Below are positions 22,300 through 34,039 of a stretch of 64,000 nucleotides of DNA, piece after piece. The stretch lies in NCBI RefSeq assembly GCF_028769735.1, contig NC_088178.1, positions 1,798,001 to 1,862,000 of the forward strand, written 5' to 3'. The notes below the pieces were generated by a model that was not told where the DNA came from, did no database searches, and worked only from the letters and a program-made list of their open reading frames with translations. The position numbers and the translations under genes were made by a program. Within the stretch, counting starts at the first letter, position 1. Each line of letters opens with the position of its first letter. The DNA comes from Zonotrichia leucophrys gambelii (taxonomy: Eukaryota; Chordata; Aves; Passeriformes; Passerellidae).

Positions 22300-23374
22300 T
22301 GTAGGAGCCTGAATGAGGGATGTGGGCTCTCCAAAATGCAGTTTATTCCATCCAAGGTGTTACAGCAAGACAGAGCTGTGCCCACAGCTGTCAGCTCCAG
22401 CTGCAGGCAGCCCTGCAGACCCGTAGTTTAGGTTACAATGCATTGTATACTATTCTTTTGGTTACAATGCATTATATACTTTTCTTTTGGTTACCAATGC
22501 ATTCTATACTTTTCTTTGCTGAGCATCTTAATACAGTAGAACCAATCTATACCTTAACTTTTATCTATAGCCTATCATAACTGCTATAATTACCATATTC
22601 ATGTTACTGTTCTCCAATCACTAAAAGTTAGTGCGTTACAGTTTCAGCTAGAAGTTGTTTTTCAGTTTTCTTGCAGCGGAAAATTCTGAGACCTTTTTTC
22701 TACTTGCCACATTTTCTGACTTGTTTGCCTGTTCTTTCTGCTTGGTAAAAACATCTTCATTTTTGGGATGGGTTTATCCTTTCTTCTAAGTCATAAAACC
22801 CCTTCTAACTAACACACCCTTTGCCTCCTTGGTTATCCAGTAAGACTGGCTCAGCAATTCTTTTCTTCTGTATCAAAACTTGCTTCCATCTCTATTCCTT
22901 CATCAGATTCTGTCGCAGACATCTTTTATGAAAAATCCTTTCCTTATGATTTTTCCTCCTGAGAAGCTGAGAGGCCTCAGGAACAAAATGTAAACAGTGA
23001 TTATCTGCTGCTGTGGAATGCAACAGGTGCATCTGTGATTGGCCCATGTTGGTTGTTTCTAATTAATGGCCAATCACAGTCAGCTGGCTGGGACAGAGAG
23101 TCTGAGGCACAAACCTTTGTTATCATTCTTTTCTATTCTATTCTTAACTAGCCTTCTAATGAAACCTTTTCTTCTATTCTTTTAGGATAGTTTTAATGTA
23201 ATATATATCATAAAATAATAAATGAATCCTTCTGAAACATGGAGTCAGATCCTCATCTCTTCCCCAATTCAAGAACCCCTGTGAGCACCGTCACAAGACT
23301 CTACATTTAAAAATCTTTCTGCTAAGCATCCATATGTGTGAGACTTTCTTGTCAAACTTTCACCCTTCCCAACA
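22300..23374 (-). mobile_element. solo LTR, family B, copy B1, interrupted by A5
   Basis: In sense (- strand) orientation it starts TGTTGGGAAGGGTG and ends GGCTCCTACA, with an AATAAA signal near the end. Flanks CCCATC (22294-22299) and CCCACC (23375-23380) make a 6-bp target-site duplication with one mismatch. The LTR is split by family A copy A5 at 22911-23295. Without it the LTR is about 684 bp, close to the uninterrupted copy B2 (691 bp). Sequence identity to B2 is very high, with only scattered substitutions. Confidence 0.92.
22911..23295 (+). mobile_element. solo LTR, family A, copy A5, inserted into B1
   Basis: It runs from TGTCGCAGACATC to CACCGTCACA and is flanked by AGATTC (22905-22910) and AGACTC (23296-23301). 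Copy B2 of the host LTR has one uninterrupted AGATTT at the same place (about 63250), so both the insertion and the 6-bp duplication can be read directly. Family A was therefore active after family B had inserted here. Confidence 0.95.
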
Positions 23375-23380
23375 CCCACC

Positions 23381-25738
23381 AAAACCCCATAAATCCCATA
23401 CAGACCGGCCTGATACCCCAAAAAACGCTCAACAAGCCAGACCCACCCGTCCCCCCTGTCCTGTTCCTTTCAGGACCCATCCTACAAACATGAGTCCCCT
23501 GTGCTCACAGAGCATTTAATACCTCTGCACACAAATGAGGAGAACAAATGAGTGCCAGGGGACACGGAGATGGTTTGCATCACTTCATCAGCGTCCCCAA
23601 TAAAGCAGCTCTGCGGAGGGTAAGACAGCAGAGTTCAGCAGATTTTATCAATAACATCTCGGAGCCCTGCTGCGTGCCTGAGAGAGTTGCCATGGTTATT
23701 GTGACAGATTTACTATCATTGTAACTTAATGCACCATAATAAGGATCTGCATAGTTATTATTGTTTTACAATGATAACTGTAATTCGACCGCAGATTTAT
23801 GACTGAATTTGTAACGTTGCTGCGATGTTCTGGGAAGGATTGGGAGCAGGGTAATTCACATGCTTTCTCAGAATATAGAAAGAAAAGGAGATCTTGGTTG
23901 GTGCCCTTTTCTTTCCTTTTAATTGCTTCTTTGAGAACAATTTTTGTGGTCTGGTTACTGTTGGTTTGGGAGAGGGTGCTCTGTCAGAGGCCATGCAGAG
24001 AGGTAGCTGAAAAATGGGATTTTTCCACTGCAAAATTTATCCTGGGGGAAAAAAAAAACATATCCCAAAGTCTTTCAACAGAAAGTTGCAAAAAAAAATT
24101 TCCCAAGTGTTGCCAACTGGGAGGCAGACACAAAGCACAGGCAAGATGAACAAAAATGGTCAGACTTTGTTCAAAAATAATGACTCCAGCAGCACGGGGA
24201 GGGCTCTGCACCACCTTAGAGCTGTGCAAAGATCATGGAGCAAAACCAAGCACCTTCTCCCATATGTGGGGCTGGAACCCCATAACCTGCCCCAGCCCCC
24301 CCCAGGGTCCTGGCAGCCCCATGGGATCCTCTTGGAACAGCTCAGCACAAATTACTGCCCAAAAACCCAAAACAGTCTTTACTGATGGATTACTGCTCAG
24401 ACATGGAGTGATTTGAAAAAGCAAAGCTTTAGACAAGGATTTTTTGGCAATTCTCAGGGCACAGGACCCACATCAGGGGTCCCCACACCTGCAGCTCCCC
24501 AGGATGGGGAACAAGCAGCTGGTCCCCAAGGGAAAACAAAAGAGACTCCAAGCCTGAAATACAACCAGGGTTTCCATCAGGCTCCCTTGCACCCTCCTCC
24601 CAAAGCTCTGCCCTGTTTGAGGGCTTAGCTCCTTCTTGGATTTCATCACAAATGCAGTGCTGCCAATTACCCCACAAATTTATGGGGAGCCCTGATGGTT
24701 TAACATCCCTTCTTCATTCTGCCCAGGCAGCCCATTGCCCCCAGGAGCTGTGGGATGGTTAACACCCCCTGCATGCCAGAGGCACCCACACTGGGCAAAC
24801 TACAGCAGAAAAGGGGCAAAAATGGGGCAAAAAAGGGGAATTTTCCCTGTCCCTCCTTGCTGCTCACTGAGGAAGGCTCTCAAGGTTTTCTAAGGAAAAT
24901 AAACCAGTCTGAACCACCCATGTGGCTTCCATGGCAAGTGCCCAGGTCAACACCTCCTGCAGACACTCCAGACTCAGCACATCATCCCAGATTCCCACTG
25001 TACCTTGGTCTTTCTAAGGACACACGGACACAGCACACACAGGTCACACCCCTCCAGCTGAGCAAAGGGGGATTTGGGTCAGCAATCCATGCTCTGGGAC
25101 TTGGAGCCTTTTGGCTTCCCAACTGGATTGCTTTCCTGAGTGATTTATATCTTTTCCCTTTCCTCATCCTGACTGGATCAGGAATGGAGTTTTCTATATT
25201 CCCCCACCCTCACACAGAGCATCGAGTGCCCCTTCTTGGTGCTCCTCATGGAAAAGCTGCTCTGCTTCCACTTCAGAAGTGTTCCTGTCTGCATGGAGAA
25301 GCCTGAAGCTTCCCCAGAGCTGTGGAAAAAGGTGGGAAGAGTGGCACAAACTGGGTGCTCCCCATCCCTCCCTCCTTCCCTCCCTCCCAGCAGTGCTGTG
25401 TGTCAGAGCAGGTTACATCACACTCCCCTGCCACCACCACCTCCTGCTTTCGGGCTGATATATGAGAGTAAATATAGGAAAATCTCCTCATAAAATTAAT
25501 GGAGGCTGCATGAACTCACAGATCATAAACTCAGAGGGGTTTGCAGCTCGCCTTTTGGGGAGGGGGAGAGCTCAGAAGCAATTTAGCAGAGGGGACTAAT
25601 TGACAGCAGTTGCTCCAGCACATCCCACACCCCCCTTCCCCATTTTTGGGAGGATTTAGGGGAACACAGAACTAAAGTCTCACACACAGGGCTGGAGCAG
25701 GCACCCATCAGCTGGAGATCAGACCCAGCAAGGTGTGC
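23381..25738. other. intergenic DNA; likely conserved non-coding element at about 23540-23830
   Basis: The first part holds an AT-rich block of unusual motif density. It has GTTGCCATGGTTAT (23696-23709, close to the RFX X-box), ATTTACTATCATTGTAACTTAATG, TTATTATTGTTTTACAATG and CTGTAATTCG cores. Isolated CpGs survive in it (CTCGGAG, ATTCGACCGC, AACGTTGC). The rest (about 23830-25738) shows no recognised gene. Frames up to 183 codons (24755-25306) have no domain. Confidence 0.5.
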
Positions 25739-25905
25739 TCCCATCAAGGGCTGTGGCCAAGCTGTGCTCTCAGTGACATCTATGTGCTCTCAGGGACACC
25801 TGAGCTGTGCTCCCAGTGATGTCTCTGTGCTCTCAGTGACATCTCTGTGCTCTCAGGGACATCAGAACTGTGTTTTCAGTGACATCTCTGTGCTCTCTCC
25901 TGCCC
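25739..25905 (+). repeat. short tandem repeat of a GTGCTCTCAGTGACATCTCT unit
   Basis: About six imperfect units of roughly 22-30 bp, with core TGTGCTCTCAGTGACATC. Variants are GGGACA, CCCAGTGATG and TTTTCAGTGACA. The array is adjacent to LTR A6. No coding signal is seen. Confidence 0.85.
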
Positions 25906-25949
25906 AGAGCACAAATCTCAGATGCTGAAGGTCAAAGCACGAGCAGATC

Positions 25950-26334
25950 TGTGACCGTGTTCACAGGGTTCTTGGATGAAGGAAGAGATGAGAATGTTGA
26001 CTCCATGTTTCAGAAGGCTGATTTATTATTTTATTATATATATATTACATTAAAACTGTACTAAAATAATAGAAGAAAAGGTTTCATCAGAAGGCTAGCT
26101 AAGCATAGAATAGCAAAGAATGAATAACAAAAGCTTGTGTGTCAGACAGAGTCTGAGCCAGCTGACTGTGATTTGCCATTAATTAGAAACAACCACATGA
26201 GACCAATCACAGATGCAGCTGTTGCATTCCACAGCAGCAGATAACCATTGTTTACATTTTGTTCCTGAGGCCTCTCAGCTTCTCAGGAGGAAAAATCCTA
26301 AGGAAAGGATATTTCATAAAAGATGTCTGTGACA
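25950..26334 (-). mobile_element. solo LTR, family A, copy A6
   Basis: The + strand runs from TGTGACCGTG to GATGTCTGTGACA. It is flanked by an exact 6-bp target-site duplication, CAGATC (25944-25949 and 26335-26340). This is the only family A copy here with an unmutated duplication, which suggests it is one of the younger insertions. Confidence 0.95.
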
Positions 26335-26340
26335 CAGATC

Positions 26341-26989
26341 CATCCATGCTCAGGGGGTTGCTGACAGCACAGCACCTCTCGTGGCTGGGAGGCTGCAGGG
26401 TGGCTGAGGAACAGGACTGGCCCTGGACCCAAGCTCCCCAACACACCCAGCAGTGGGGGACACACAGGGGACAAGGCTGAGGTGCTCCTCTCCAGCCTAG
26501 CCTAGGAATTCCCCTGAAACCCTCTTGATACAATCAGGGATGTTTGGAGAGCAGCTCTCCACCACTGGCTCCCCAACACATCCCTAAAGCCATCCTGTGA
26601 CCCCAGCGTTGGTGGCCACAGCAAACACCATTTCCAGCACCTGCCTTCTGCCTCCATCCCCTTCCCAACCCACAGGAAACCTTTGCTGGACCACCTCCAC
26701 AGCATCAGCAAGGCCAGTCCCTGTGTCCAGGCACCTTTGCTCTGTGCTGGGTTGTTCAGTGCATCTCATATCCTGGGGCTTTTCATGGCACAGCCCAGAG
26801 TCTCATGCAAAGGGCAGTAAATAACCACTGCTGCTCCAAAATCTGCCCTACATCCCATTTCTCTACAGGACATTGGCTTACCCTGCCTGGTTAAGGGCCA
26901 GCCCCATGGACCCAGCTGCCCCAAGGAAACCCTTTGCCACACCAACACCAAGTCAGCTCAGGCCTGTGCAGGCACCAAGACCTCCCTTG
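26341..26989. other. intergenic DNA between two oppositely oriented family A LTRs
   Basis: GC-moderate sequence of about 650 bp with no recognised gene. It lies between A6 (minus) and A7 (plus), each with its own target-site duplication, so they are separate insertions and not the two LTRs of one provirus. Confidence 0.65.
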
Positions 26990-26995
26990 GTCACC

Positions 26996-27389
26996 TGTCC
27001 CAGACATCTTTTCATTAAAAATCTTTCCTTAGGATTTTTTTCCCTCCTGAGAAGCTGAGAGGCCTCAGAAACAAAATGTAAACAATGGTTATCTGCTGCT
27101 GTGGAATGCAACAGGTGCATCTGTGATTGGTCTCATGTGGTTGTTTCTAATTAATGGCCAATCACAGCACTGCTGACTCAGAGAGTCTGGGACAGCTGCC
27201 TTTATCATTCTTTTCTTTTCTATTCTATGCTTAGCTTAGCTAGCCTTCTGAGATGAAACTTTTCCTTCTATTCTTTTTAGTATAGTTTTAATGTAATATA
27301 TATAATAAAATAATAAATCAAGCCTTCTGAACATGGAGTCAAATCCTCGTCTCTCCCCTCACCTGAAAACCCCTGTGAACACGGTCACA
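26996..27389 (+). mobile_element. solo LTR, family A, copy A7
   Basis: It runs from TGTCCCAGACATC to ACACGGTCACA, with flanks GTCACC (26990-26995) and GCCACC (27390-27395), a 6-bp duplication with one mismatch. It has the family poly(A)-type AATAATAAATC signal near 27310. It lies opposite A6 in orientation. Confidence 0.92.
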
Positions 27390-27395
27390 GCCACC

Positions 27396-30300
27396 AGCCC
27401 TCAGGGGAAACCCAACCACCCCAGCTCCTGAGCAGCCTCTTGGTCTGGCCCTGCTCAGGTTTACTCCCAGTGCCAAATGCAGTTTTTTCACTGTTTTCTG
27501 TCCAAAATAATCTTGGTCCCCATCTGCTGCCCCAGCTGTGACTCAAGCTCTGCCCCAGCCTCAGGCTCCCTCTTGCCTCCTGCTCTGACTCAGGCAGCCA
27601 TGAGCACCAGCCCCAGCTCCTTTCAAGTGGTTTGGGGCTCCAGCCAAGGCACCAAAGCAAAGGGATTTAGGCACCATGCTCCCTGGAGCATCCAGCCTGG
27701 CTGCCGGCCTCAGCTTGCCCCAGGGGGCTCAGCAGGCTCAGCTCTGAGGCATCATCTGGTGACCAGCTTGTGCCACCACTACTGGCACCAGGAGCAGCCA
27801 CCAGACAGTAATGGGGTCCACGTACATCACCCCACACACCTTCTGCCTCCAACACAGCCAGCTGGCCCCTTTGGTGCACCCCCTGCATCCTCACGGCATC
27901 ACTGGGCACCCCCTGCCCTGGGTGCCCCTTCTGCATTCTCCAGGCTGCTGGAGGGAGCTTTCAAATAAAATCACGTCTAAATAAGGGCTCCCCTTCCAGA
28001 GAGGCAAAGCCCACAAAATGACACTGGAAATGAGCCATGTACAGCCCTCCTCACTTCACCTTCCCACAGCTCCTACTGTTGCTAGAAGTGAAGGAGGGTA
28101 GAAACGCCTCCTTTCCCTTTTAGCATCCCTCAGGTGGTTCCATCAGCCTCTCCCTGCTGCCTGGCTCAGGGCTGCCAACCCCACTTGCTTCCCAGGGAGT
28201 TGATTTAGTCCCCAGGTGGAGCTGATGCTCAGGTGAAACCCCTGGGACAAGGACCTGCAGCGCTGCTGATGGGCTCCAGTCCCAAAACCAACAGAGGGGA
28301 AACGGAGGAGGATGGCTGGGCTAGCACTGAACCAAAGCTGGGGCTTGAACAGAGAACAGCAGACCTGTCCCCTCCCCAGACAGGACCCATAAAGCTCTGG
28401 GACATGTTCCCCAGACCCCCTCCATCTCTGCTGCAGGTTCCAGGGAAAGGGGAGCCTCAGTGCCTGCGGACAGCGGAGAAGCCGGCACGGAGACATCTGT
28501 TCCCCATCCAGCAAGCAGCGTCTTCCTGATCTGCCTCTTAAAAATTACAAGGCAATTTGGAGTTTCTATTTTGTACTTTTGATTTGCCCAAACACCTGAA
28601 ACATGAGCTCTCAATCCAGGATCAAAGGCTGTCTCTAGAGCAACACAGACAGCGATATCCACCGCCGTATTTATGTGTGATTAGAAAGGCCTGCATGGGA
28701 GAGGGGATTTGGCAAGGCTGCAAAGCCTGAAACTCCATCCCTTGGAGAGGCAGGGAGCTGGGGGGTGATGTCCTGGCAGGTCAGGTTTAGTCCCAGCCCC
28801 TTGGGTGATTCCTTGCAGAGGGAATGTCTCTCCTGTGCCACTTGTCCCCTGTCACTCCTGCCTGTAGTGGTGGGTGGGATCTCTCATCCTTGCTTTGCTC
28901 TGTTTCTGGATAGGGGCACACACATCCCACATGCAGAGGGATGCTGCAGTGTGGACACAATCCTGGTGGGATGAGAGGCACTGGGAATAAAGCCAGGCCA
29001 TATAAAGGGTTAATGGTAGTCAACAAAGTCATTAATGAGCTGGAGGGGAGGGGTCTTCCCAAGCTCTACTGGTCCAGCTTGTTCTACTTTGAAATATCCC
29101 AGACCCTGGACCCCTGTGGGCTGGGGCTTTGCATCATCTAAATAAACTGGGAGAGGTTCAGGCCTGTGAACAGATGTGGCCAAGGCTCCTCTCCCATGGA
29201 AAGTGTGGCTGAGTTGCTGTAAATAACCAATTTTAATCTGCCCCCTTGTCCAGTACCACTGACACGAGGGCAGACTGGATCCCTGGAGAGACCCTGGCTC
29301 TGGATCTGTGTCTCACATGGGTTCCTGCTTCCTGCCACTGCAAACTGCTTCAGAAGAGCTGGAATGGGTTCCCAGGATAAGGGAGCAGTAGCAGGGCATG
29401 CTGTTTGTGGGAAAGGCAGCAGTAAAATCAAGGCTGTGAAGAAAGCTGCCCTTTCACAGGTAGTGGGTCAGAAAACACCCTCATTGTGCTGAGGGGTAAA
29501 TCAGTGCCAGGGATGGGTGCATTAGGTCAGGATCACCACAATCTGGTCCCTCCTGCCATGGGACAGAGCAGCAAGTCACCCCATCACCCTTAAACATGAG
29601 CACCAGGGTGGGCAGGAGCACTCCAGACCAGCAAAACCTCCATGAAGTCTTTAACTTTTAAGCAAGCCAAGCTGATGGAGACAAGTCCCACCTTCCCATG
29701 GGATCACATATCTATTTATAATCAATAAATTTCCATGAAAAAGTCTGAAAGTATGCATGATGCAACCCCACTGCTCCTTTACTGGAAAATGTGTTGTTTG
29801 TTGGGTTTTGGTTGGGTTTGGTTGTTTTTTTTTTTTTGCCACAGTTTCCTCACACATTGAGGCACCTTCAGAGAAGTGCTGGGAAAAGCTGCCCAGGAGC
29901 TCTCTGCAAATCAGGGTGTGCTCCTGCCCTCCCAATTCACAGGCATTTAGCACTGGGAATGAGCTGGGAAGAAAATTTGCCACAAATATTTTCAGCAAAT
30001 TATGAAGTCTTGGAAAAAGCAGATTTCAGTTCTACTGAGAAATTCATGTTTTGACAGATGTTTTAAATATTTTTTGAAGAATTTCATTTTTTTTAACTGA
30101 AACTGAAGGAGGTCCTGAAACCAAAGACTGGGCCAAGAAAAGAAACCTCAGAAACATTCTGTTTTGAAAATGTCTCAGTAAAACATTTCCTTTTTCCCCT
30201 CTTCCCCAGTTCAACAGTTTGGGGAATGGAGATGAATTCACAGAATTTCATCTTCTCTGAGTCCAACCCTTTTTTAAGGCTGGAAAATGTTTTGACAGAG

Positions 30301-30398
30301 AAATGCCTTCCCTGCCCCACTGAGTCCAAGTCCTCTAAGAGTGAAGGGGTCTTCAACCTCCAGCATCCTGGTGTGGTTTCCATGTAAACTGTCTGAAA
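27396..30398. other. intergenic DNA; possible conserved patch at about 28480-28690
   Basis: No gene was recognised. Around 28480-28690 the sequence changes to mixed AT/CpG composition with dispersed CpGs (GCCGGCACGG, AGCGATATCCACCGCCG), AAATTACAAGGCAATTTGG and GTGTGATTAG. That makes it a weak candidate for a conserved element. A T-run lies at 29824-29837. The 163-codon frame at 27477-27968 has no domain. Confidence 0.5.
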
Positions 30399-30404
30399 AC
30401 AGAG

Positions 30405-30864
30405 TGTGGCATTCACATTTTCTGGAAAAATCCCTTCACCCAGGATTTTTCTCCTGGGAAGCTGAGAAGCCTCAGAGGAAAAGGAAAATAATAATTATCT
30501 CATTTGCTTCTCCTGTGTTTTGCTGCTTTGGAATGTGGTTGGAGATTGTTTACCCAACAGGTGATTGTTTCATTTGGTTCCTGGTGTGAGTTGTTTTCAC
30601 TCTTTGGCCAACTGGGGCCAAGCCGTGTCGGGATTCTGGAGAGAGAAATGAGTTTTATTATTATCTTTTTAGCCTTCAGTAAGTATCCTTTCTGTAGTCT
30701 TTAATATAGTTTAGTTTAGTATTCTTTAATTCTAGTATTAAAGTATCTAGTATTTAATATAGCATTCTATATTATAGTATCATAAAATAATAAATCAGCC
30801 TTCTGAGAACATGGAGTCAGATTCATCATTCCTTCCTTCATCAGGGCACCCTGCAAATGCAATA
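30405..30864 (+). mobile_element. solo LTR, family C, copy C1 (TG...TA ends)
   Basis: It starts TGTGGCATTCACATT and ends AAATGCAATA, with an exact 6-bp target-site duplication ACAGAG (30399-30404 and 30865-30870). Inside it shares with C2 a GGAGATTGTTTACCCAA block, a TTTGGCCAAC/TTGGCCTGTC block, AT-rich TATA/poly(A) sequence (CATAAAATAATAAATC) and an AGCCTTCTGA...GGAGTCAG segment. The same segment also occurs in family A, so A and C are probably related. C1 ends in TA, not the usual CA. Confidence 0.9.
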
Positions 30865-33758
30865 ACAGAGATTTCCAGATTTTATAAAACCTCAGGGCTT
30901 CCCACTTCCCACCTACAGAGCAGCCCCTGGGGCAGTGGGAGCACCCACACCCCCATCCCTGGCAGGAGGAACCAAGGCCACAATCCCTGCATGGGCCACA
31001 CTGGGCTGTGACCAGCTGCACCCACAGCAGGCTGGGGCTTTATAAAAATAAAAATAAAATAAATAAAATAAAAATTCTGAGGTGTCGAGGCAAACCCACC
31101 AGCTCCTGAGCACCTCCTGCACCCTCTGGAGCAGCACACACACTCCCAAGGGAAGCCCTTCCAGCTGGAGCAGCACAGTGGGATCCACGGGGAGCTGCTT
31201 TCCTTCAATGGGCCATAAAAATCACATTTGGGGTTGCAGTTGCCTTGCTCCCCTCCTGCAGGGTGTGTCCAACTCAGTCAAGCACAGGCAGAAAGCACCA
31301 GGAGCTGCTGAACCTTAAAACAACTGTTATTCTTTGGGATAGTGCTGCTTCCAACACCAACATTACTCTGAGATGCAGGTAACATGTGACACATTTTCTT
31401 TCCTCTCCAAAGTACAACACCCTTCCCTTCTTCTATCCTTCCTTACCAAATATCAATCATCAGCAAAGACAAGGCAAATGAACTTTTAATCAATAACAGC
31501 TACTGTTTCTTGTACCGGGACTGTTTATGATTTAAAAGGGGGAAAAAAAATTAAATCAATCCTGATGTGAACGTTTTCCCACTTGGAAAAACAGCCCAAT
31601 CCCATATCAAAAGGTTGGGGGGTTTATATGTTTTTAAAAGGTTTAAAAGCTAAATTAATTTTAAATTGTTTTTACATATCTTGCCTATAGACAGAACCAC
31701 ATCATATGATGAGGAAGGGTGGTCCGTGGTGTATTAATGTTCCCAGTAAGTGCTTTAGCACCAGTCTGTCTGCTTTACACACATTTCATACTGCTGCCAT
31801 CTCAAAATCAAGACTACCCTAACCACAGGGTGTCTGTCCAGCTGCTGTAGCTGGCAGTCTGTCCCCTTTCCATCCACACCAGGTACTGCACACAGCTCTG
31901 GGTCTGTCTGCTCTCACACTCCACTGTCCTCATCCCAGCCACCAGCATCCAGGAGCTACCTGAGACTAAAGGCTGGTTTTGGCAAAAAAGCACCAAGAAC
32001 TGGCCCAGTCTTCCTGGCTGGTTGGGACAACACTGAATAAATGTCCTAAGAAAACAAAAAAGAAGCAGGAACGCATTCCTGGATCTAGGAGTCCATAAAG
32101 GCTCTCACAGTAGATGGACTTAGGTTTGTGGAGCTGGACACCTAAAAAAGGTGAGACTGCAACTAAAGCTCTTCAAAAGCTTTCTATTCCCAGGGCCTAA
32201 ACAGCCAGGACACGGATAATTCATTTTCATCTCCATGTGCTGCAGCACTGGGAGCAGCTCAAATGGCAACGTGCTGGCTCCAGTCCAGATTTATCTGAAT
32301 GTGAGACACAAACCCAAATGCATGAAATGGCATCCACCAAGTCTTACATGAGCCTCGAACTGGGTTCATTTTAGCCTTCTGCAGTAACAGGTTCCCCCTT
32401 TGGCCAGTTCCTCTGACCTATTTGTGCATCCATCCACAGAAATTGCGACTTTTCTGTCTCACCTTCCCCAGCCCAGGCAGTTTTGGGGGTCCTCCTTGTT
32501 CTTCTCTTTGACATATCCCATGGCCATATGCAGCTTGCTGTTTCTGCCCAGTCTCTTCTTGTGGCTGATTCTCCCAGGCCCAGATTTGGGGCAACCAAGA
32601 GAGTAGTCTGTTTCTGTCAGGGTGATGGAGCAGTCCAGCCATGGCTGAATCCATGCAGGACAAGCCAGGAGCTCTGGACACAGCTGAGGAGGCAGAAGGC
32701 AGAGGGATGCTGGGTGTGGATGTGCCTGAAGCAGAGTACCAAGGTCTGTGATGGCAAAGGCCTGCTGAGGATGACTTGTGGGGAGAGGATGCTCCCCAGA
32801 TGGCTGAGGGGAAGTGGCTCAGACACACACACACCCCTGGGGGCTGAGTCACTGGCCAGGGATGTCCCAGCTGCAGAAAGCAGGACATGGCCAGCCTGGC
32901 CTGGGGCACGGTGTCAGCACTGCTCACCATGAGCACGTGGCACTGCCCAGACAGAGATCCCAGCAGGGAAAATCACTTGGTCCCTCCACGTCCCTATACT
33001 TATAAAACACATTTCCCCCTGGATTTACTGAGTAGATCCCCTCTGCCACCACCATTATGCAGTTTTTGCCCCCACCCTACCATCTTGATGTGCTGGGGAA
33101 TGGGATGTGCAGTTTGCATGGTGGCACAGATGGCCATGGGGTTGTGGCCATGCCTGAAGTCCTCTCCTGCCCCACCAGTTCTGCAAAGCAGCCCCAGGAA
33201 GTCAGCAAGACCTTTCCTTAGTTTGTGCCCAAAGGAGAGTCAGGAGGGAAGACAGAAAGGTGAATTCTGATGTTTTCCTTGCTACCCTTGGATCAATGGC
33301 TGAACCAGAGCAAGGACTTTGTGTTTCTCCATTTGCCACCTCCTCCACAAGGCCTCTGGCCCCTGAGGAACATCTCACACTCTCCTGTTCTCCAGGCCTC
33401 TTTTATCACCATCCCCATGATGAAGGCAAGCACATTCCAGTTGCACTCTGAGGTGAGAACCCGCCATGCCCCCACTCTGTCCTCCCAGCTGAGGAGAGAC
33501 ATCAGGCAGCTTTTTAGGATCAGGACAGAAGAGAATAGAAATTTCTCCACTTACAGTTTTGCCAGACTTCAACCAGGCTCCAATTTTCCATGCTGGATTC
33601 CTGCCCTGGGCTGTGTTTTGTTTTGTATTTGTCAAAAAAAATTCCATGACTCCATTTCCACCAGCCCTTTGAACGAGTTTTAGGGAGGTCTATTTCTTTC
33701 TTTATTTTATTTTTTTTTTTCTCTTGCCCATACTCAGACATTATTACAACCATTTTCA

Positions 33759-34039
33759 GTGGGGAGCAGCAGTGCCTGCAGGCCTGGCAAGAAGTGTCCC
33801 CTGAGTGAGGAGATGGCCTTTCTCCATCCCCGTGACGGCGCCCGCCGTCCGTCGGATCACGAGTCTGGGAAACAGCAGAGCCTGCTTGGTGTTTGGCAGA
33901 TGGATGAAGCCCAAAATCCGCCTGTGCCGAGCGCTCCCCATCTTCCAACAGGCCTCAATCAACAGTTTCACAACAGCACGGCTGCCAACTGTGTAAACAC
34001 AGGGCACGGCTCGAACAGAGCCTCCGTGAACAATCGGCG
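33759..34039 (-). other. candidate exon or conserved element (unrecognised)
   Basis: On the - strand a strong splice-acceptor-like sequence CTCTTCCCTTTCAG ends just before 34039. One reading frame then stays open for about 270 bp. The translation has balanced composition (for example TVGSRAVVKLLIEACWK, then RILGFIHLPNTKQALLF). CpG dinucleotides are frequent here compared with the surroundings, which is common in exons and conserved elements. I did not find a good splice donor at the other end and I do not recognise the protein. It may be a non-coding conserved element or a pseudogene piece. Confidence 0.3.

Noticed and set aside
25950..27389. A6 and A7 as the two LTRs of one provirus
   Set aside because: They are in opposite orientation and each has its own 6-bp target-site duplication.
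32418..32936. 172-codon minus and 149-codon plus frames that overlap
   Set aside because: Opposite-strand chance frames in GC-rich sequence with no recognisable domain.
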